Positions 54,080 to 63,166 of a DNA stretch of 64,000 nt are shown piece by piece. A program made the position numbers and the translations under genes. The notes beneath the pieces were generated by a model. That model saw only the letters and a program-made list of their open reading frames with translations. It did not search any database and was not told the origin of the DNA. This DNA comes from Aquitalea pelogenes. Lineage in GTDB: Bacteria; Pseudomonadota; Gammaproteobacteria; Burkholderiales; Chromobacteriaceae. Every line of letters starts with the position of its first letter. Within the stretch, counting starts at the first letter, position 1. The stretch covers positions 39,132 to 103,131 of the forward strand of contig NZ_LNQV01000011.1 of NCBI RefSeq assembly GCF_001515305.1. Reading direction: 5' to 3'.

Positions 54080-54101
54080 CGGCCCGGACCATGCCGGGCC
54101 G
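54080..54101 (-). terminator. GC-rich hairpin between rng and cysE
   Basis: CGGCCCGG (54080-54087) and CCGGGCCG (54094-54101) form a perfect 8-bp stem 3 bases after the rng stop. There is no U tract, so read-through into cysE is possible. Confidence 0.5.
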
Positions 54102-54104
54102 TGC

Positions 54105-55601
54105 TTACAACAGGACCACGTCAAACTGTTCCTGGGTATAGGTGCTTTCCACCGACAGCGAAATCGGCTTGCCAATGAAGTCCACCAGCATGGCCAGGCT
54201 TTGCGATTCCTCGTCGAGGAACATATCGATCACCGGCTGGGCCGCCAGGATGCGATAGCCCTTGGCATCGAACTGGCGTGCCTCGCGCACGATTTCGCGC
54301 TGTACCTCATAACACACGGTCTGGGCGGTCTTGATTTCGCCGCGCCCCTGGCAGGTGGGGCAGGGTTCGCACAACACGTGCGCCAGGCTCTCGCGGGTGC
54401 GCTTGCGGGTGATTTCCACCAGCCCCAGGCTGGTAAAGCCGTTGAGGGTGACACGGGTGCGGTCGCGCGCCAGTGCCTTGGCCACTTCGCTCAATACCGC
54501 AGTCTGGTGCTCTTCATTGTCCATGTCGATGAAATCGACAATGATGATGCCGCCCAGATTACGCAGCCGCAGCTGGCGGGCAATGGCCTGGGTGGCTTCC
54601 AGATTGGTCTTGAAGATGGTTTCGTCGAAATTGCGGTTGCCGACAAAGCCGCCGGTATTGACGTCGATGGTGGTCATCGCCTCGGTCTGGTCGATGATCA
54701 GGTAGCCACCAAACTTCAGGTTCACCCGTCGCGACAATGCCTTGTCGATTTCCGCCTCGATGGAAAACAGCTCGAACAGCGGGCGCTCACCGGAATAGCG
54801 CTCGATCTTGCGCACGGCAGACTGCACGTATTGCTCGGCAAATTCCACCATGCGGCTGTAGTTTTCGGTCGAGTCGACAATCACGTGCTCGGTGGTGTCG
54901 CTCACCATGTCGCGCAGCACGCGCACCGCCAGCGGCAGGTCTTCGTACAACAGGCTTTGCGCCGGCAGGTGCTGCGATTTGTGGCGGATGTCGGCCCACA
55001 GCTTGGACAGGTATTCGATGTCAGCCTGCAGCTCGGTATCGGTGGCGGTTTCCGCGCTGGTGCGGATGATGTAGCCACGCGGCGTGCTGGGCGGCAGCAG
55101 CTTTTCCAGCCGCGCCTTCAGGCTGTGGCGTTCCGACTCGCTCTCTATCTTTTGCGAGATGCCGATGTGTTCTTCCTGCGGCAGATGCACCAGGAAACGC
55201 CCGGCCAGCGAGATTTGCGTGGACAGGCGCGCACCCTTGGTGCCGATCGGGTCCTTGATCACCTGTACCAGCACGGTCTGACCTTCGAACAGCATTTTTT
55301 CGATGCGTTGCGGTTCGGTGGGGTGCTGGCGCTGTTCCAGTACATCGGCAATGTGCAGGAAAGCCGCCCGTTCCAGGCCGATTTCGATGAAAGCGCTCTG
55401 CATGCCGGGCAGCACGCGCTTGACCTGGCCCAGATAGATATTGCCGACAATGCCGCGGCTGGCGGCGCGTTCCACGTGCAGCTCCTGCACGATGGAGTCC
55501 TCCAGCACCGCCACGCGGGTTTCCTGCGGGGTGATGTTGACGAGGATTTGTTCCTTGGGGCGCTGGATGTCGCGCGGCAGCGGAATGGACTGATGCAGCA
55601 T
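54105..55601 (-). CDS. rng: Ribonuclease G
   Basis: A 498-residue endoribonuclease of the RNase E/G family that matures the 5' end of 16S rRNA and degrades mRNA. Features in order are the S1-like domain (residues about 35-125, GNIYLGQVKRVLPGMQSAFIEIGLERAAFLH), the catalytic DNase I-like domain with metal aspartates (YLIIDQTEAMTTIDVNTGG, IIVDFIDM) and the zinc link CPTC. The length agrees with E. coli RNase G (489). GGAG precedes the ATG at 55601; a TTG at 55619 is also in frame. It follows maf closely. Confidence 0.96.
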   Translation of the reverse strand: MLHQSIPLPRDIQRPKEQILVNITPQETRVAVLEDSIVQELHVERAASRGIVGNIYLGQVKRVLPGMQSAFIEIGLERAAFLHIADVLEQRQHPTEPQRIEKMLFEGQTVLVQVIKDPIGTKGARLSTQISLAGRFLVHLPQEEHIGISQKIESESERHSLKARLEKLLPPSTPRGYIIRTSAETATDTELQADIEYLSKLWADIRHKSQHLPAQSLLYEDLPLAVRVLRDMVSDTTEHVIVDSTENYSRMVEFAEQYVQSAVRKIERYSGERPLFELFSIEAEIDKALSRRVNLKFGGYLIIDQTEAMTTIDVNTGGFVGNRNFDETIFKTNLEATQAIARQLRLRNLGGIIIVDFIDMDNEEHQTAVLSEVAKALARDRTRVTLNGFTSLGLVEITRKRTRESLAHVLCEPCPTCQGRGEIKTAQTVCYEVQREIVREARQFDAKGYRILAAQPVIDMFLDEESQSLAMLVDFIGKPISLSVESTYTQEQFDVVLL

Positions 55602-55615
55602 GGTCTTGTCTCCGC

Positions 55616-56212
55616 TCAAGGGAATGGGTGGCCGAACAGGCCCAGCAGTTCTGCGGTTTCAAACATCGGCAGGCCCATCACGCCGGTATAGCTGCCGGCG
55701 ATATGGTCGATGAACACCGCCGCCAGGCCCTGGATGCCATAGGCACCAGCCTTGTCAAACGGCTCGCCGCTGTCGATGTAACGCTGGATATCGCTGTCGC
55801 TCAGTGCACGGAAATGCACTTCGGTGATGCTGGTGCGCAGTTCTACACGCTCGTCCTGACGCACGGCCACGCTGGTGACCACCTGATGGCTGCGGCCGGA
55901 AAAGGCCCGCAGCATGCGCGCAGCGTCGGCCGCATCGGCCGGCTTGCCGAAGATTTCGCCGTCCAGCACCACGGTGGTGTCGGCAGACAACAGCGGGCGT
56001 GAAGGCAAACCACATTTTTGCACCACGGCCCAGCCGGCAGCGGCTTTTTCACGCGCCAGGCGCTCGGTATAGGCTACGGCGTTTTCACCGGGCAGCACCG
56101 ATTCGTCGATGTCGGCGTGGATGCGTTCCAGGTGCACGCCCAGCTGTTCCAGCAGTTCGCGACGACGCGGGCTGCCGGATGCCAGGTAAATTCGGGTATC
56201 GCTTGGGGTCAT
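55616..56212 (-). CDS. maf: Maf-like dTTP/UTP pyrophosphatase
   Basis: A 198-residue nucleotide pyrophosphatase that removes non-canonical or excess nucleotides. The Maf signatures IYLASGSPRRRELLEQLG, VAYTERLAREKA and LLSADTTVVLDGEIFGKPADA are clear. The start at 56212 yields the family N-terminus. maf and rng are adjacent in many proteobacteria, and here are 14 bases apart. Confidence 0.95.
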   Translation of the reverse strand: MTPSDTRIYLASGSPRRRELLEQLGVHLERIHADIDESVLPGENAVAYTERLAREKAAAGWAVVQKCGLPSRPLLSADTTVVLDGEIFGKPADAADAARMLRAFSGRSHQVVTSVAVRQDERVELRTSITEVHFRALSDSDIQRYIDSGEPFDKAGAYGIQGLAAVFIDHIAGSYTGVMGLPMFETAELLGLFGHPFP

Positions 56213-56326
56213 GATGTTGTCGCTGCCAGTGTTATCAATATTTATGAGCTGCAAGGGTAGCAGAGCGGCCCTTGGCCCACCATCTGCTGCGCCGCAAAAT
56301 GTACCCGGCTACGTAGCTGCACCTAC
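56213..56326. other. Upstream region of maf
   Basis: I see no gene here. It should contain the promoter of the maf-rng unit on the minus strand; AATATTT near 56240 and local AT-richness mark a candidate -10 area, without a convincing -35. Confidence 0.35.
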
Positions 56327-56468
56327 GGAGCCGGTTCAGAGTCTCGCGAGCTAGAGTGAGACAAGGCGAAAACGGCTAAGGAAGCGAAGTTTACATAAAG
56401 TAAATGAGCATTCCGCAGACGTTTTTAACGCAGTATCACCGAAGCGCAGCCGACTATGAACAGGTTCC
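56327..56468. repeat. 142-bp imperfect palindromic intergenic element
   Basis: The two ends are inverted partners: bases 56327-56343 match the reverse complement of 56452-56468 at about 14 of 17 positions. The middle folds too: GCGAAAACG near 56385 with CGTTTTTAACGC near 56420, and GGAAGC, GTTTAC, GTAAAT and GCATTCC around the centre near 56399. The element lies between maf and the secA terminator and carries no gene. I recall similar text in other beta- and gammaproteobacterial intergenic DNA, but cannot verify this. It is probably a MITE- or REP-like element. Confidence 0.65.
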
Positions 56469-56470
56469 AA

Positions 56471-56500
56471 ACAAAACGCCCTGCATAAAGCAGGGCGCTT
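56471..56500 (-). terminator. Intrinsic terminator after secA
   Basis: CGCCCTG (56477-56483) pairs with CAGGGCG (56491-56497), followed on the minus strand by TTTTGTTTGG. It lies immediately beside the palindromic element. Confidence 0.85.
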
Positions 56501-56531
56501 GCTGGTATGGCATGGTCAGACGAGGTCGGAC

Positions 56532-59249
56532 TCAGGCCAGGCGGCCGTGGCACTGCTTGTATTTTTTACCGCTGCCGCAGGGACAAGGGTCGTTGCGGCT
56601 CACGCGCAGGCCCTGCTCGGCCAGCGCTTCGGGCGACAAGGGATTGTCCTCTTCGTCCGCGGCACCCAGCGAAGAGCCCGGCTCGGCATGCTGCATTTCG
56701 TACTCGCCATGCTGATGCGGTTCGACCGCGTCAACGTCTTCCTGACCGCGAATCTGCACGGTCATCAGGACATTGACCACGCTGCGCTTGATACGCTCCA
56801 GCATGTCGGCAAACAGCTCAAACGCTTCGCGCTTGTATTCCTGCTTCGGGTTCTTCTGCGCATAGCCGCGCAGGTGAATGCCCTGACGCAGGTGGTCCAT
56901 GGCGGCCAGATGTTCGCGCCAGTGGGTATCCAGCATCTGCAGCACCAGGCTGCGTTCGAACTGGCGCATCACCTGCTCGCCAGCCAGCTCCACCTTGGCC
57001 TGATAGGCATCGGCAGCCTGCTGGATGATGCGGGCCTTGATATCCGGAATGTCCAGCGAGGATTCGGCCTTGATCCAGTCGGCCACCGGGGCGGCCAGCT
57101 GGAATTCGGCTTCCAGGGTTTTCTCCAGACCGACCAGGTCCCACTGCTCTTCCATGGATTCCGGCGGCAGGTGCAGGTCTACCAGGTCGGACAGCACGCC
57201 TTCGCGCATATTGATCACCACCGCGCTGACGTCTTCATCCTGCAGGATGTCGTTACGCTGCTGATAGATCACCTTGCGCTGGTCGTTGGCCACGTCATCG
57301 TATTCCAGCAATTGCTTGCGGATGTCGAAGTTACGGCCTTCCACCTTGCGCTGAGCGTTTTCGATGGAGCGCGATACCCACGGGTGTTCGATGGCTTCGC
57401 CGTCCGGCATTTTCAGACGGTCCATGATGGCGGCCACGCGGTCGGAAGCAAAAATGCGCAGCAGCGGGTCTTCCAGGCTCAGGTAGAAGCGGGAGGAACC
57501 CGGGTCGCCCTGACGGCCGGAACGGCCACGCAGCTGGTTATCGATACGGCGCGATTCATGACGCTCGGTACCGATGATGTGCAGGCCGCCGGCAGCCAGC
57601 ACTGCGTCGTGGCGTTGCTTCCACTCAGCACGGATGGCTTCGATGCGGGCGTTCTGCTCGGCCTCGGACAGGCTGTCGTCCTTCTGTACCGCGCGGATTT
57701 CCGGTTCCGGGTTGCCACCCAGCACGATGTCGGTACCACGACCGGCCATATTGGTGGCCACGGTGATCACGCCCGGACGACCGGCCTGCACCACGATGTC
57801 GGCTTCACGCGCATGTTCCTTGGCGTTCAGCACGTTGTGCGGCAGCTTGGCCTGCTTGAGCAGCTCGGCAATCAGCTCGGAGTTTTCGATGCTGGTGGTA
57901 CCCACCAGTACCGGCTGGCCACGCTCGTGGCAGTCCTTGATGTCGGCCAGGATGGCGTCGTACTTCTCGCGTGCCGAACGATACACCTTGTCCTGCGCGT
58001 CCTTGCGCTGCATCGGACGGTTGGTGGGGATCACCACCGTTTCCAGGCCGTAGATGCTCTGGAATTCGTAGGCTTCGGTATCGGCCGTGCCGGTCATGCC
58101 GGACAGCTTGCCGTACAGGCGGAAGTAGTTCTGGAAGGTAATGGACGCCAGGGTCTGGTTTTCGCGGTTGATTTCCACGCCTTCCTTGGCTTCCACTGCC
58201 TGGTGCAGGCCTTCGGACCAACGGCGGCCAGCCATCAGGCGGCCGGTGAATTCATCCACGATCACCACTTCACCATCCTGCACCACGTAGTGCTGGTCCA
58301 GATGGAAGAGCGAATGGGCGCGCAAGGCGGCCATCAGGTGGTGCATCAGGGTGATGTTGGTGGCGGAATACAGGCTGTCGCCTTCCTTCAGCATGCCCAG
58401 CTGTACCAGGATGTCTTCGCAATGCTCGTGACCGGCTTCGGACAGCAGCACGCTATGGGCTTTTTCATCCACCCAGTAGTCGCCCTCGCCGTCTTCGGTT
58501 TCCTGACGCTTGAGCAGCGGCGGTACCGCGTTCATGCGCTGGTACATGTCGATATTGTCTTCGGCCGGGCCGGAGATGATCAGCGGGGTACGCGCTTCGT
58601 CAATCAGGATGGAGTCCACTTCGTCGACCACGGCAAAGGCCAGCTTGCGCTGCACTTTTTCGCCGGTGGTGAACACCATGTTGTCGCGCAGGTAGTCGAA
58701 ACCGAATTCGTTATTGGTACCGTAAGTGATGTCGCAGGCATAGGCAGCCTGTTTGTCGTCATGCGCCATCTGCGACAGGTTCACGCCCACGGTCAGGCCG
58801 AGGAAGTTGTACAGGCGGCCCATGATGCCGGCGTCACGGCTGGCCAGGTAGTCGTTGACGGTGATGACATGCACGCCGTTGCCGGTCAGCGCATTCAGGT
58901 ACACCGGCAAGGTGCCCACCAGGGTCTTGCCCTCACCGGTGCGCATTTCGGCAATCTTGCCGTTGTGCAGCACCATGCCGCCAATCAGCTGCACGTCGAA
59001 GTGACGCATGCCCAGCACGCGGCGCGAGGCCTCGCGGCAGACGGCAAAGGCCTCCGGCAGGATACTGTCCAGCGTTGCGCCATCAGCGATGCGCTTCTTG
59101 AACTCGGCGGTTTTTCCCGCCAAAGCCTCGTCGGACAGCGCTTTCATGCCATCTTCGAGGGCATTGATGCGCGCCACTTCCTGACGATACTGCTTCAGCA
59201 GACGGTCGTTGCGGCTGCCAAATACTTTCTTGAGTAGCGAGGAAATCAT
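56532..59249 (-). CDS. secA: Preprotein translocase ATPase SecA
   Basis: A 905-residue motor of the Sec export pathway. Walker A is MRTGEGKTL (102-110), Walker [18 protein letters not shown], and the helicase-like motifs [15 protein letters not shown] and [14 protein letters not shown] are present. The preprotein cross-linking, helical wing and scaffold parts follow. The C-terminus ends in the SecB- and zinc-binding tail [14 protein letters not shown] (889-902). E. coli SecA is 901 residues. The ATG at 59249 gives the family N-terminus. No secM is visible upstream. Confidence 0.97.
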   Translation of the reverse strand: MISSLLKKVFGSRNDRLLKQYRQEVARINALEDGMKALSDEALAGKTAEFKKRIADGATLDSILPEAFAVCREASRRVLGMRHFDVQLIGGMVLHNGKIAEMRTGEGKTLVGTLPVYLNALTGNGVHVITVNDYLASRDAGIMGRLYNFLGLTVGVNLSQMAHDDKQAAYACDITYGTNNEFGFDYLRDNMVFTTGEKVQRKLAFAVVDEVDSILIDEARTPLIISGPAEDNIDMYQRMNAVPPLLKRQETEDGEGDYWVDEKAHSVLLSEAGHEHCEDILVQLGMLKEGDSLYSATNITLMHHLMAALRAHSLFHLDQHYVVQDGEVVIVDEFTGRLMAGRRWSEGLHQAVEAKEGVEINRENQTLASITFQNYFRLYGKLSGMTGTADTEAYEFQSIYGLETVVIPTNRPMQRKDAQDKVYRSAREKYDAILADIKDCHERGQPVLVGTTSIENSELIAELLKQAKLPHNVLNAKEHAREADIVVQAGRPGVITVATNMAGRGTDIVLGGNPEPEIRAVQKDDSLSEAEQNARIEAIRAEWKQRHDAVLAAGGLHIIGTERHESRRIDNQLRGRSGRQGDPGSSRFYLSLEDPLLRIFASDRVAAIMDRLKMPDGEAIEHPWVSRSIENAQRKVEGRNFDIRKQLLEYDDVANDQRKVIYQQRNDILQDEDVSAVVINMREGVLSDLVDLHLPPESMEEQWDLVGLEKTLEAEFQLAAPVADWIKAESSLDIPDIKARIIQQAADAYQAKVELAGEQVMRQFERSLVLQMLDTHWREHLAAMDHLRQGIHLRGYAQKNPKQEYKREAFELFADMLERIKRSVVNVLMTVQIRGQEDVDAVEPHQHGEYEMQHAEPGSSLGAADEEDNPLSPEALAEQGLRVSRNDPCPCGSGKKYKQCHGRLA

Positions 59250-59727
59250 GTATTCCAATCCAGAGGCCCGGACGGGCCGATAAAACAAAATAGGCGAAAG
59301 TGTAGCACATCCCGAGAACAAGGTTATGGGGGCGAGCTTGCGCTGAATCAAGCCATGTGGGCCAAACTTGTCGCCGCCATACGGCAGTCATGACAAGCTG
59401 TCATCGTTGCCATGACAAGCAATTTCACAACACGGCAATGAATCCTGATTTGCCAATTAAGGCAGAGCAAGCATAAAGACCGGCAAATGGCTGATTTCCC
59501 GCTATTTTTCTACCGAATCGTGTCGTTACATAATCCATACAAAAAAATGTCAAATTTCATCAAAATTTTATGAGCGCCTTGTTATCATTCGTGCGCATTT
59601 GCAGAGCCAGTTTGATGTTTGCCCACGGCATGCCGTGCCATAACAAAAGATGGTGCTCATCTGATGAAGAAGCGGAACGGGGCCTGCACCGTGCCGCCAG
59701 GTTAACCACACCAATCGGAGAGGCCTG
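59250..59727. other. Long divergent intergenic region: secA and ABC-importer promoters
   Basis: I see no gene in these 478 bases. About 59400-59600 is AT-rich and likely holds the importer promoter; TTATCAT at 59582-59588 is a possible -10. The 120 bases before the importer start hold inverted repeats (CACGGCATGCCGTG at 59624-59637, GATG...CATC near 59649-59661, CCTG...CAGG near 59693-59700), so the mRNA leader may be structured. I could not match it to a known riboswitch; guanidine, mini-ykkC and manganese types were considered. Confidence 0.4.
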
Positions 59728-61467
59728 ATGACTAGCGTTATCCGTCCGTTTATTCCCGCCACAGCCAAGCGGCTGCTGCCCAATCGCTGGGACTTGATTG
59801 CTTTCCCGCTGATCCTGGGTTTCCTGTTGTTTGCCACCACCGGCATTCAAGGAACCTGGGCCCCGATCAGCGCCTTGCAGACCGAACCCATCTCGCTGGA
59901 TGCGGCCAATCTGCCCGAATACGCCTTGCGTACCACCTTGCGCATGCTGGCCGCCATGTTTGCGTCCATCGTGTTCACGCTGATCTACGGCACGCTGGCA
60001 GCAAAAAGCCGCCGCGCCGGCCAGTTGCTGGTGCCTATTCTGGACATCCTGCAATCGGTGCCGGTGCTGGGTTATATCTCGTTTACCGTGACATTCTTCC
60101 TGGCGCTGTTTCCCGGCCGGGTACTGGGCGCTGAATTTGCCGCCATTTTTGCGATTTTCACCTCGCAAGCCTGGAACATGACCTTCAGCTTTTACCAGTC
60201 GCTGCGCACCGTGCCCAACGACCTGAAAGAAGTGTCGCAAAACCTGCGCCTGTCCGGCTGGCAGAAGTTCTGGAAGCTGGAAGTGCCCTTCTCCATGCCG
60301 GGCATGATCTGGAACATGATGATGTCCATGTCCGGCGGCTGGTTCTTCGTGGTGGCGTCCGAAGCCATCACCGTGGGTGACAAGACCGTCACCCTGCCGG
60401 GGGTGGGTTCCTACCTGGCCATGGCCATTGCGCAGAAAAACCTGACGGCGGTTGGCTGGGTGATTCTCACCATGACCGTGGTCATCATCATCTACGACCA
60501 GTTCCTGTTCCGCCCGCTGGTGGCCTGGGCCGACAAGTTCCGCCTGGAAGACACCATGTCGCAGGCAGCACCGGAATCCTGGGTGCTGAACCTGATCCAG
60601 CGCACCCGCGTCATCCAGCAGATCCTGCGTCCGTTTGGCAAGCTGCTGAAAAAACTGGCGCGCCTGCGCCTGAACATCAGCCTGCCGCGTGCCATCCACA
60701 CCGAATCCCACTCCGGCGTATCCCGCGGGCTGGATATCGTATGGGGAGCCTTCATCACCCTGCTGGTAGGCTATGTCTGCTGGCGGCTGTACAGCTTCAT
60801 CAGCAGTGAAGTGGGGCTGGGTGAAACCTTCAAGGTAGTTGGCCTGGGCTTCATCACCCTGATCCGCGTCACCTTGCTGATTGCGCTGGCCTCCGTCATC
60901 TGGGTGCCGCTGGGCGTGCTGATCGGCCTGCGTCCGCGCCTGGCCGAGATGATCCAGCCGATTGCCCAATTCCTGGCAGCCTTCCCGGCCAACCTGCTGT
61001 TTCCGGTATTCGTGGTGTTCATTGTCCACTTCAAGCTGAATCCGGATATCTGGCTGTCGCCGCTGATCGTGCTGGGTACCCAGTGGTACATCCTGTTCAA
61101 TGTGGTGGCCGGTGCCAGCGCCTTCCCCAATGACTTCCGCGAAGCAGCCACCAATTTCCACATCAAGGGCTGGCAATGGTGGCGGCAAGTGATGCTGCCG
61201 GGCATTTTCCCCTACTACATCACCGGTGCCATCACCGCTTCCGGCGGTGCCTGGAATGCCAGCATCGTGTCGGAAATGGTGTCCTGGGGCGATGACAAGC
61301 TGGCAGCCCACGGCCTGGGCGCGTATATCGCCCAAATGACCGCTGCTGGTGACTTTCCCAAGATTCTGCTCGGCATCTGCGTGATGTCGCTGTTTGTCGT
61401 GTTGTTCAACCGTCTGCTGTGGCGTCCGCTGTACGCCATTGCCGAAAACAAACTCCGTCTCAACTGA
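59728..61467 (+). CDS. ABC importer permease with two fused BPD_transp domains
   Basis: A 579-residue membrane protein made of two copies of the NitT/TauT-type permease domain, so one chain may supply both halves of the channel. The first domain (about 60-270) has its ATPase-contact loop at DLKEVSQNLRLSGWQKFWKLEVP; the second (about 330-570) has DFREAATNFHIKGWQWWRQVMLP, the classic EAA-G pattern. GGAGAGG lies before the ATG at 59728. Relatives are annotated as nitrate, sulfonate or bicarbonate permeases; the substrate is unknown. It is followed by its ATPase gene after 14 bases. Confidence 0.9.
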   Translation: MTSVIRPFIPATAKRLLPNRWDLIAFPLILGFLLFATTGIQGTWAPISALQTEPISLDAANLPEYALRTTLRMLAAMFASIVFTLIYGTLAAKSRRAGQLLVPILDILQSVPVLGYISFTVTFFLALFPGRVLGAEFAAIFAIFTSQAWNMTFSFYQSLRTVPNDLKEVSQNLRLSGWQKFWKLEVPFSMPGMIWNMMMSMSGGWFFVVASEAITVGDKTVTLPGVGSYLAMAIAQKNLTAVGWVILTMTVVIIIYDQFLFRPLVAWADKFRLEDTMSQAAPESWVLNLIQRTRVIQQILRPFGKLLKKLARLRLNISLPRAIHTESHSGVSRGLDIVWGAFITLLVGYVCWRLYSFISSEVGLGETFKVVGLGFITLIRVTLLIALASVIWVPLGVLIGLRPRLAEMIQPIAQFLAAFPANLLFPVFVVFIVHFKLNPDIWLSPLIVLGTQWYILFNVVAGASAFPNDFREAATNFHIKGWQWWRQVMLPGIFPYYITGAITASGGAWNASIVSEMVSWGDDKLAAHGLGAYIAQMTAAGDFPKILLGICVMSLFVVLFNRLLWRPLYAIAENKLRLN

Positions 61468-61481
61468 CCAGGGGGAAAATC

Positions 61482-62798
61482 ATGCACAACGAAACCACAA
61501 CCCTGCGGCAGGAAATCTTCTCCCTCAAGCATGTCGACAAGGGCTATCACAAGGGTGGCGAAGACGATATCCAGGTACTGGACGACGTCAACCTCACCTT
61601 GCATGAAGGCGAAATCGTCGGCCTCTTGGGCCGTTCCGGTTCGGGCAAGTCCACCTTGCTGCGCATCATTGCCGGGCTGATTCAGGCCAGCAGCGGTGAA
61701 GTGAACTACTGCGGCCAGCCGCTGACCGGCCCGGCCGAAGGCGTGGCCATGGTGTTCCAGACCTTTGCCCTGTTCCCGTGGCTGACCGTGCTGCAAAACG
61801 TGGAAGCGGGGCTGGAAGCCCTGGGCGTGGAACCCAAGGAGCGCCGCCGCCGCGCACTGGCCGCCATCGACCTGATCGGCCTGGACGGTTTTGAAAACGC
61901 CTACCCGCGCGAGTTGTCCGGTGGCATGCGCCAACGCGTGGGCTTTGCCCGTGGCCTGGTGGTGAACCCCACCCTGCTGCTGATGGACGAACCGTTCTCC
62001 GCGCTGGACGTGCTGACCGCCGAAACCCTGCGTACCGACCTGCTCGACCTGTGGAACCAGAAGCAGCTGCCGATCAAGTCCGTGCTGATCGTCACCCACA
62101 ACATCGAGGAAGCGGTGTTCATGTGTGACCGCATCATGGTGCTGTCGTCCAATCCGGGCCGTGTGGTGGCAGAAATCAAGGTACCGTTCGCCCATCCGCG
62201 CAACCGGCTGGATCCGGCATTCCGCAAGATGGTGGATGACATCTACGCACTGATGACCCAGCGCCGCAGCGCCGACACCCTGCACAAGGTGCAACTGGAA
62301 ATCGGCAGTCCCTTGACCGAGGTGTCCACCAACCTGATGGCCGGCCTGATGGAAGCGCTGGCCGCCGCACCGTACAACGGCCGCGCCGACCTGCCGGAAA
62401 TCGGCAGCAAGCTGCTGCTGGAAGTGGACGACCTGTTCCCGGTGGCCGAAACGCTGGAACACCTGGGCTTTGTCGAACTGCGCGACGGTGATATCGAACT
62501 GACGGCCGCCGGCAAGCTGTTTGCCGACTACGGCACACAGGAACGCAAGGTGCTGTTTGCCGAGCATCTGCTGCGTCATATTCCGCTGGCCGCCCGTATT
62601 CGCCGCGTGCTGCAGGAACGTCCGGGTCAACGCGCGCCGCGCCTGCGCTTTGAACAGGAGCTGGAAGACTCGCTGAGTGACGGTGCCGCCGAGGAAACGC
62701 TGGATACCGTGATCAGCTGGGGCCGTTACGCGGAAATCTTCTCTTACAACGACCACAGCGAAACATTCAGTCTGGAAGACATGGAGGGTGGGCAGTAA
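61482..62798 (+). CDS. ABC importer ATPase with C-terminal AAA-associated domain
   Basis: A 438-residue protein. The N-terminal NitT/TauT-type nucleotide-binding domain (about 10-260) is complete: Walker A GRSGSGKST, Q-loop FQTFALFPW, signature LSGGMRQRVGFARG, Walker B LLLMDEPFSALD and switch His VTHNIEEA. Residues about 295-430 form an extension of the AAA-associated C-terminal type (PF09821), of unknown, probably regulatory, function. AGGGGGA precedes the ATG at 61482. A terminator ends the two-gene unit; no solute-binding protein gene follows. Confidence 0.92.
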   Translation: MHNETTTLRQEIFSLKHVDKGYHKGGEDDIQVLDDVNLTLHEGEIVGLLGRSGSGKSTLLRIIAGLIQASSGEVNYCGQPLTGPAEGVAMVFQTFALFPWLTVLQNVEAGLEALGVEPKERRRRALAAIDLIGLDGFENAYPRELSGGMRQRVGFARGLVVNPTLLLMDEPFSALDVLTAETLRTDLLDLWNQKQLPIKSVLIVTHNIEEAVFMCDRIMVLSSNPGRVVAEIKVPFAHPRNRLDPAFRKMVDDIYALMTQRRSADTLHKVQLEIGSPLTEVSTNLMAGLMEALAAAPYNGRADLPEIGSKLLLEVDDLFPVAETLEHLGFVELRDGDIELTAAGKLFADYGTQERKVLFAEHLLRHIPLAARIRRVLQERPGQRAPRLRFEQELEDSLSDGAAEETLDTVISWGRYAEIFSYNDHSETFSLEDMEGGQ

Positions 62799-62818
62799 GC
62801 CAGCTCTTCCCCAGCATC

Positions 62819-62850
62819 AAGGCCACATCACTCGATGTGGCCTTTTTTTA
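62819..62850 (+). terminator. Intrinsic terminator after the ABC importer
   Basis: AAGGCCACATC (62819-62829) pairs perfectly over 11 bp with GATGTGGCCTT (62834-62844), followed by TTTTTA. Confidence 0.92.
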
Positions 62851-63166
62851 TTGCTTTGCCTGCCAAGCTGCTGCTACAAATAATTTGAATACTTTGCTGC
62901 ACATGCCATGCCTTTAATCAGCCAGAAAAATAGTGAAAATACATCACCGCAGGGACTCTTAATATTAAGAAAATTTCCTATTTATATTTAGGAAATTTCC
63001 TATGAATCATCACCAAAAAAAAGATTAAAAATTATGGTTTTTATTACTGATAAAGTGCGACTCAAAGACACTCCAAAAGGATGCAGAACCTGCATACCAC
63101 TATCGACTACTGCAAAAGCACAGCTACAACATATCGCTGGGCAATACTAATTGGCTGAATAACATC
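62851..63166. other. AT-rich region upstream of the fimbrial gene
   Basis: No convincing gene. Base composition changes abruptly to AT-rich after the terminator. The perfect palindrome TAGGAAATTTCCTA (62989-63002) and a near copy ending AAATTTCCTA at 62971-62980 form a direct repeat 20 bases apart, like tandem operator sites. A 38-codon frame at 63034-63150 has no ribosome site or known motif. Confidence 0.45.
62967..63002. promoter_or_regulatory. Tandem palindromic sites, possible operators
   Basis: TAGGAAATTTCCTA is a perfect 14-base palindrome at 62989-63002; a similar AGAAAATTTCCTA lies at 62968-62980. They lie 165-200 bases before the fimbrial gene. They may bind a regulator of that gene; the protein is unknown. 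Confidence 0.45.

Noticed and set aside
56499..59237. A plus-strand open frame of about 910 codons opposite secA
   Set aside because: Mirror of SecA codon bias; no ribosome site or domain, His/Val/Gln-rich shadow composition.
59600..59727. Known riboswitch in the ABC-importer leader
   Set aside because: Considered guanidine (ykkC, mini-ykkC) and manganese (yybP-ykoY) types because related importers can carry them, but the expected conserved bases are not visible.
59560..61335. A minus-strand open frame of about 590 codons opposite the permease gene
   Set aside because: Very Gly/Gln/His/Asp-rich shadow; the plus-strand frame has clear permease domains and a ribosome site.
63034..63150. A 38-codon frame upstream of the adhesin gene
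   Set aside because: No ribosome site, no known motif, AT-rich region with many chance frames.
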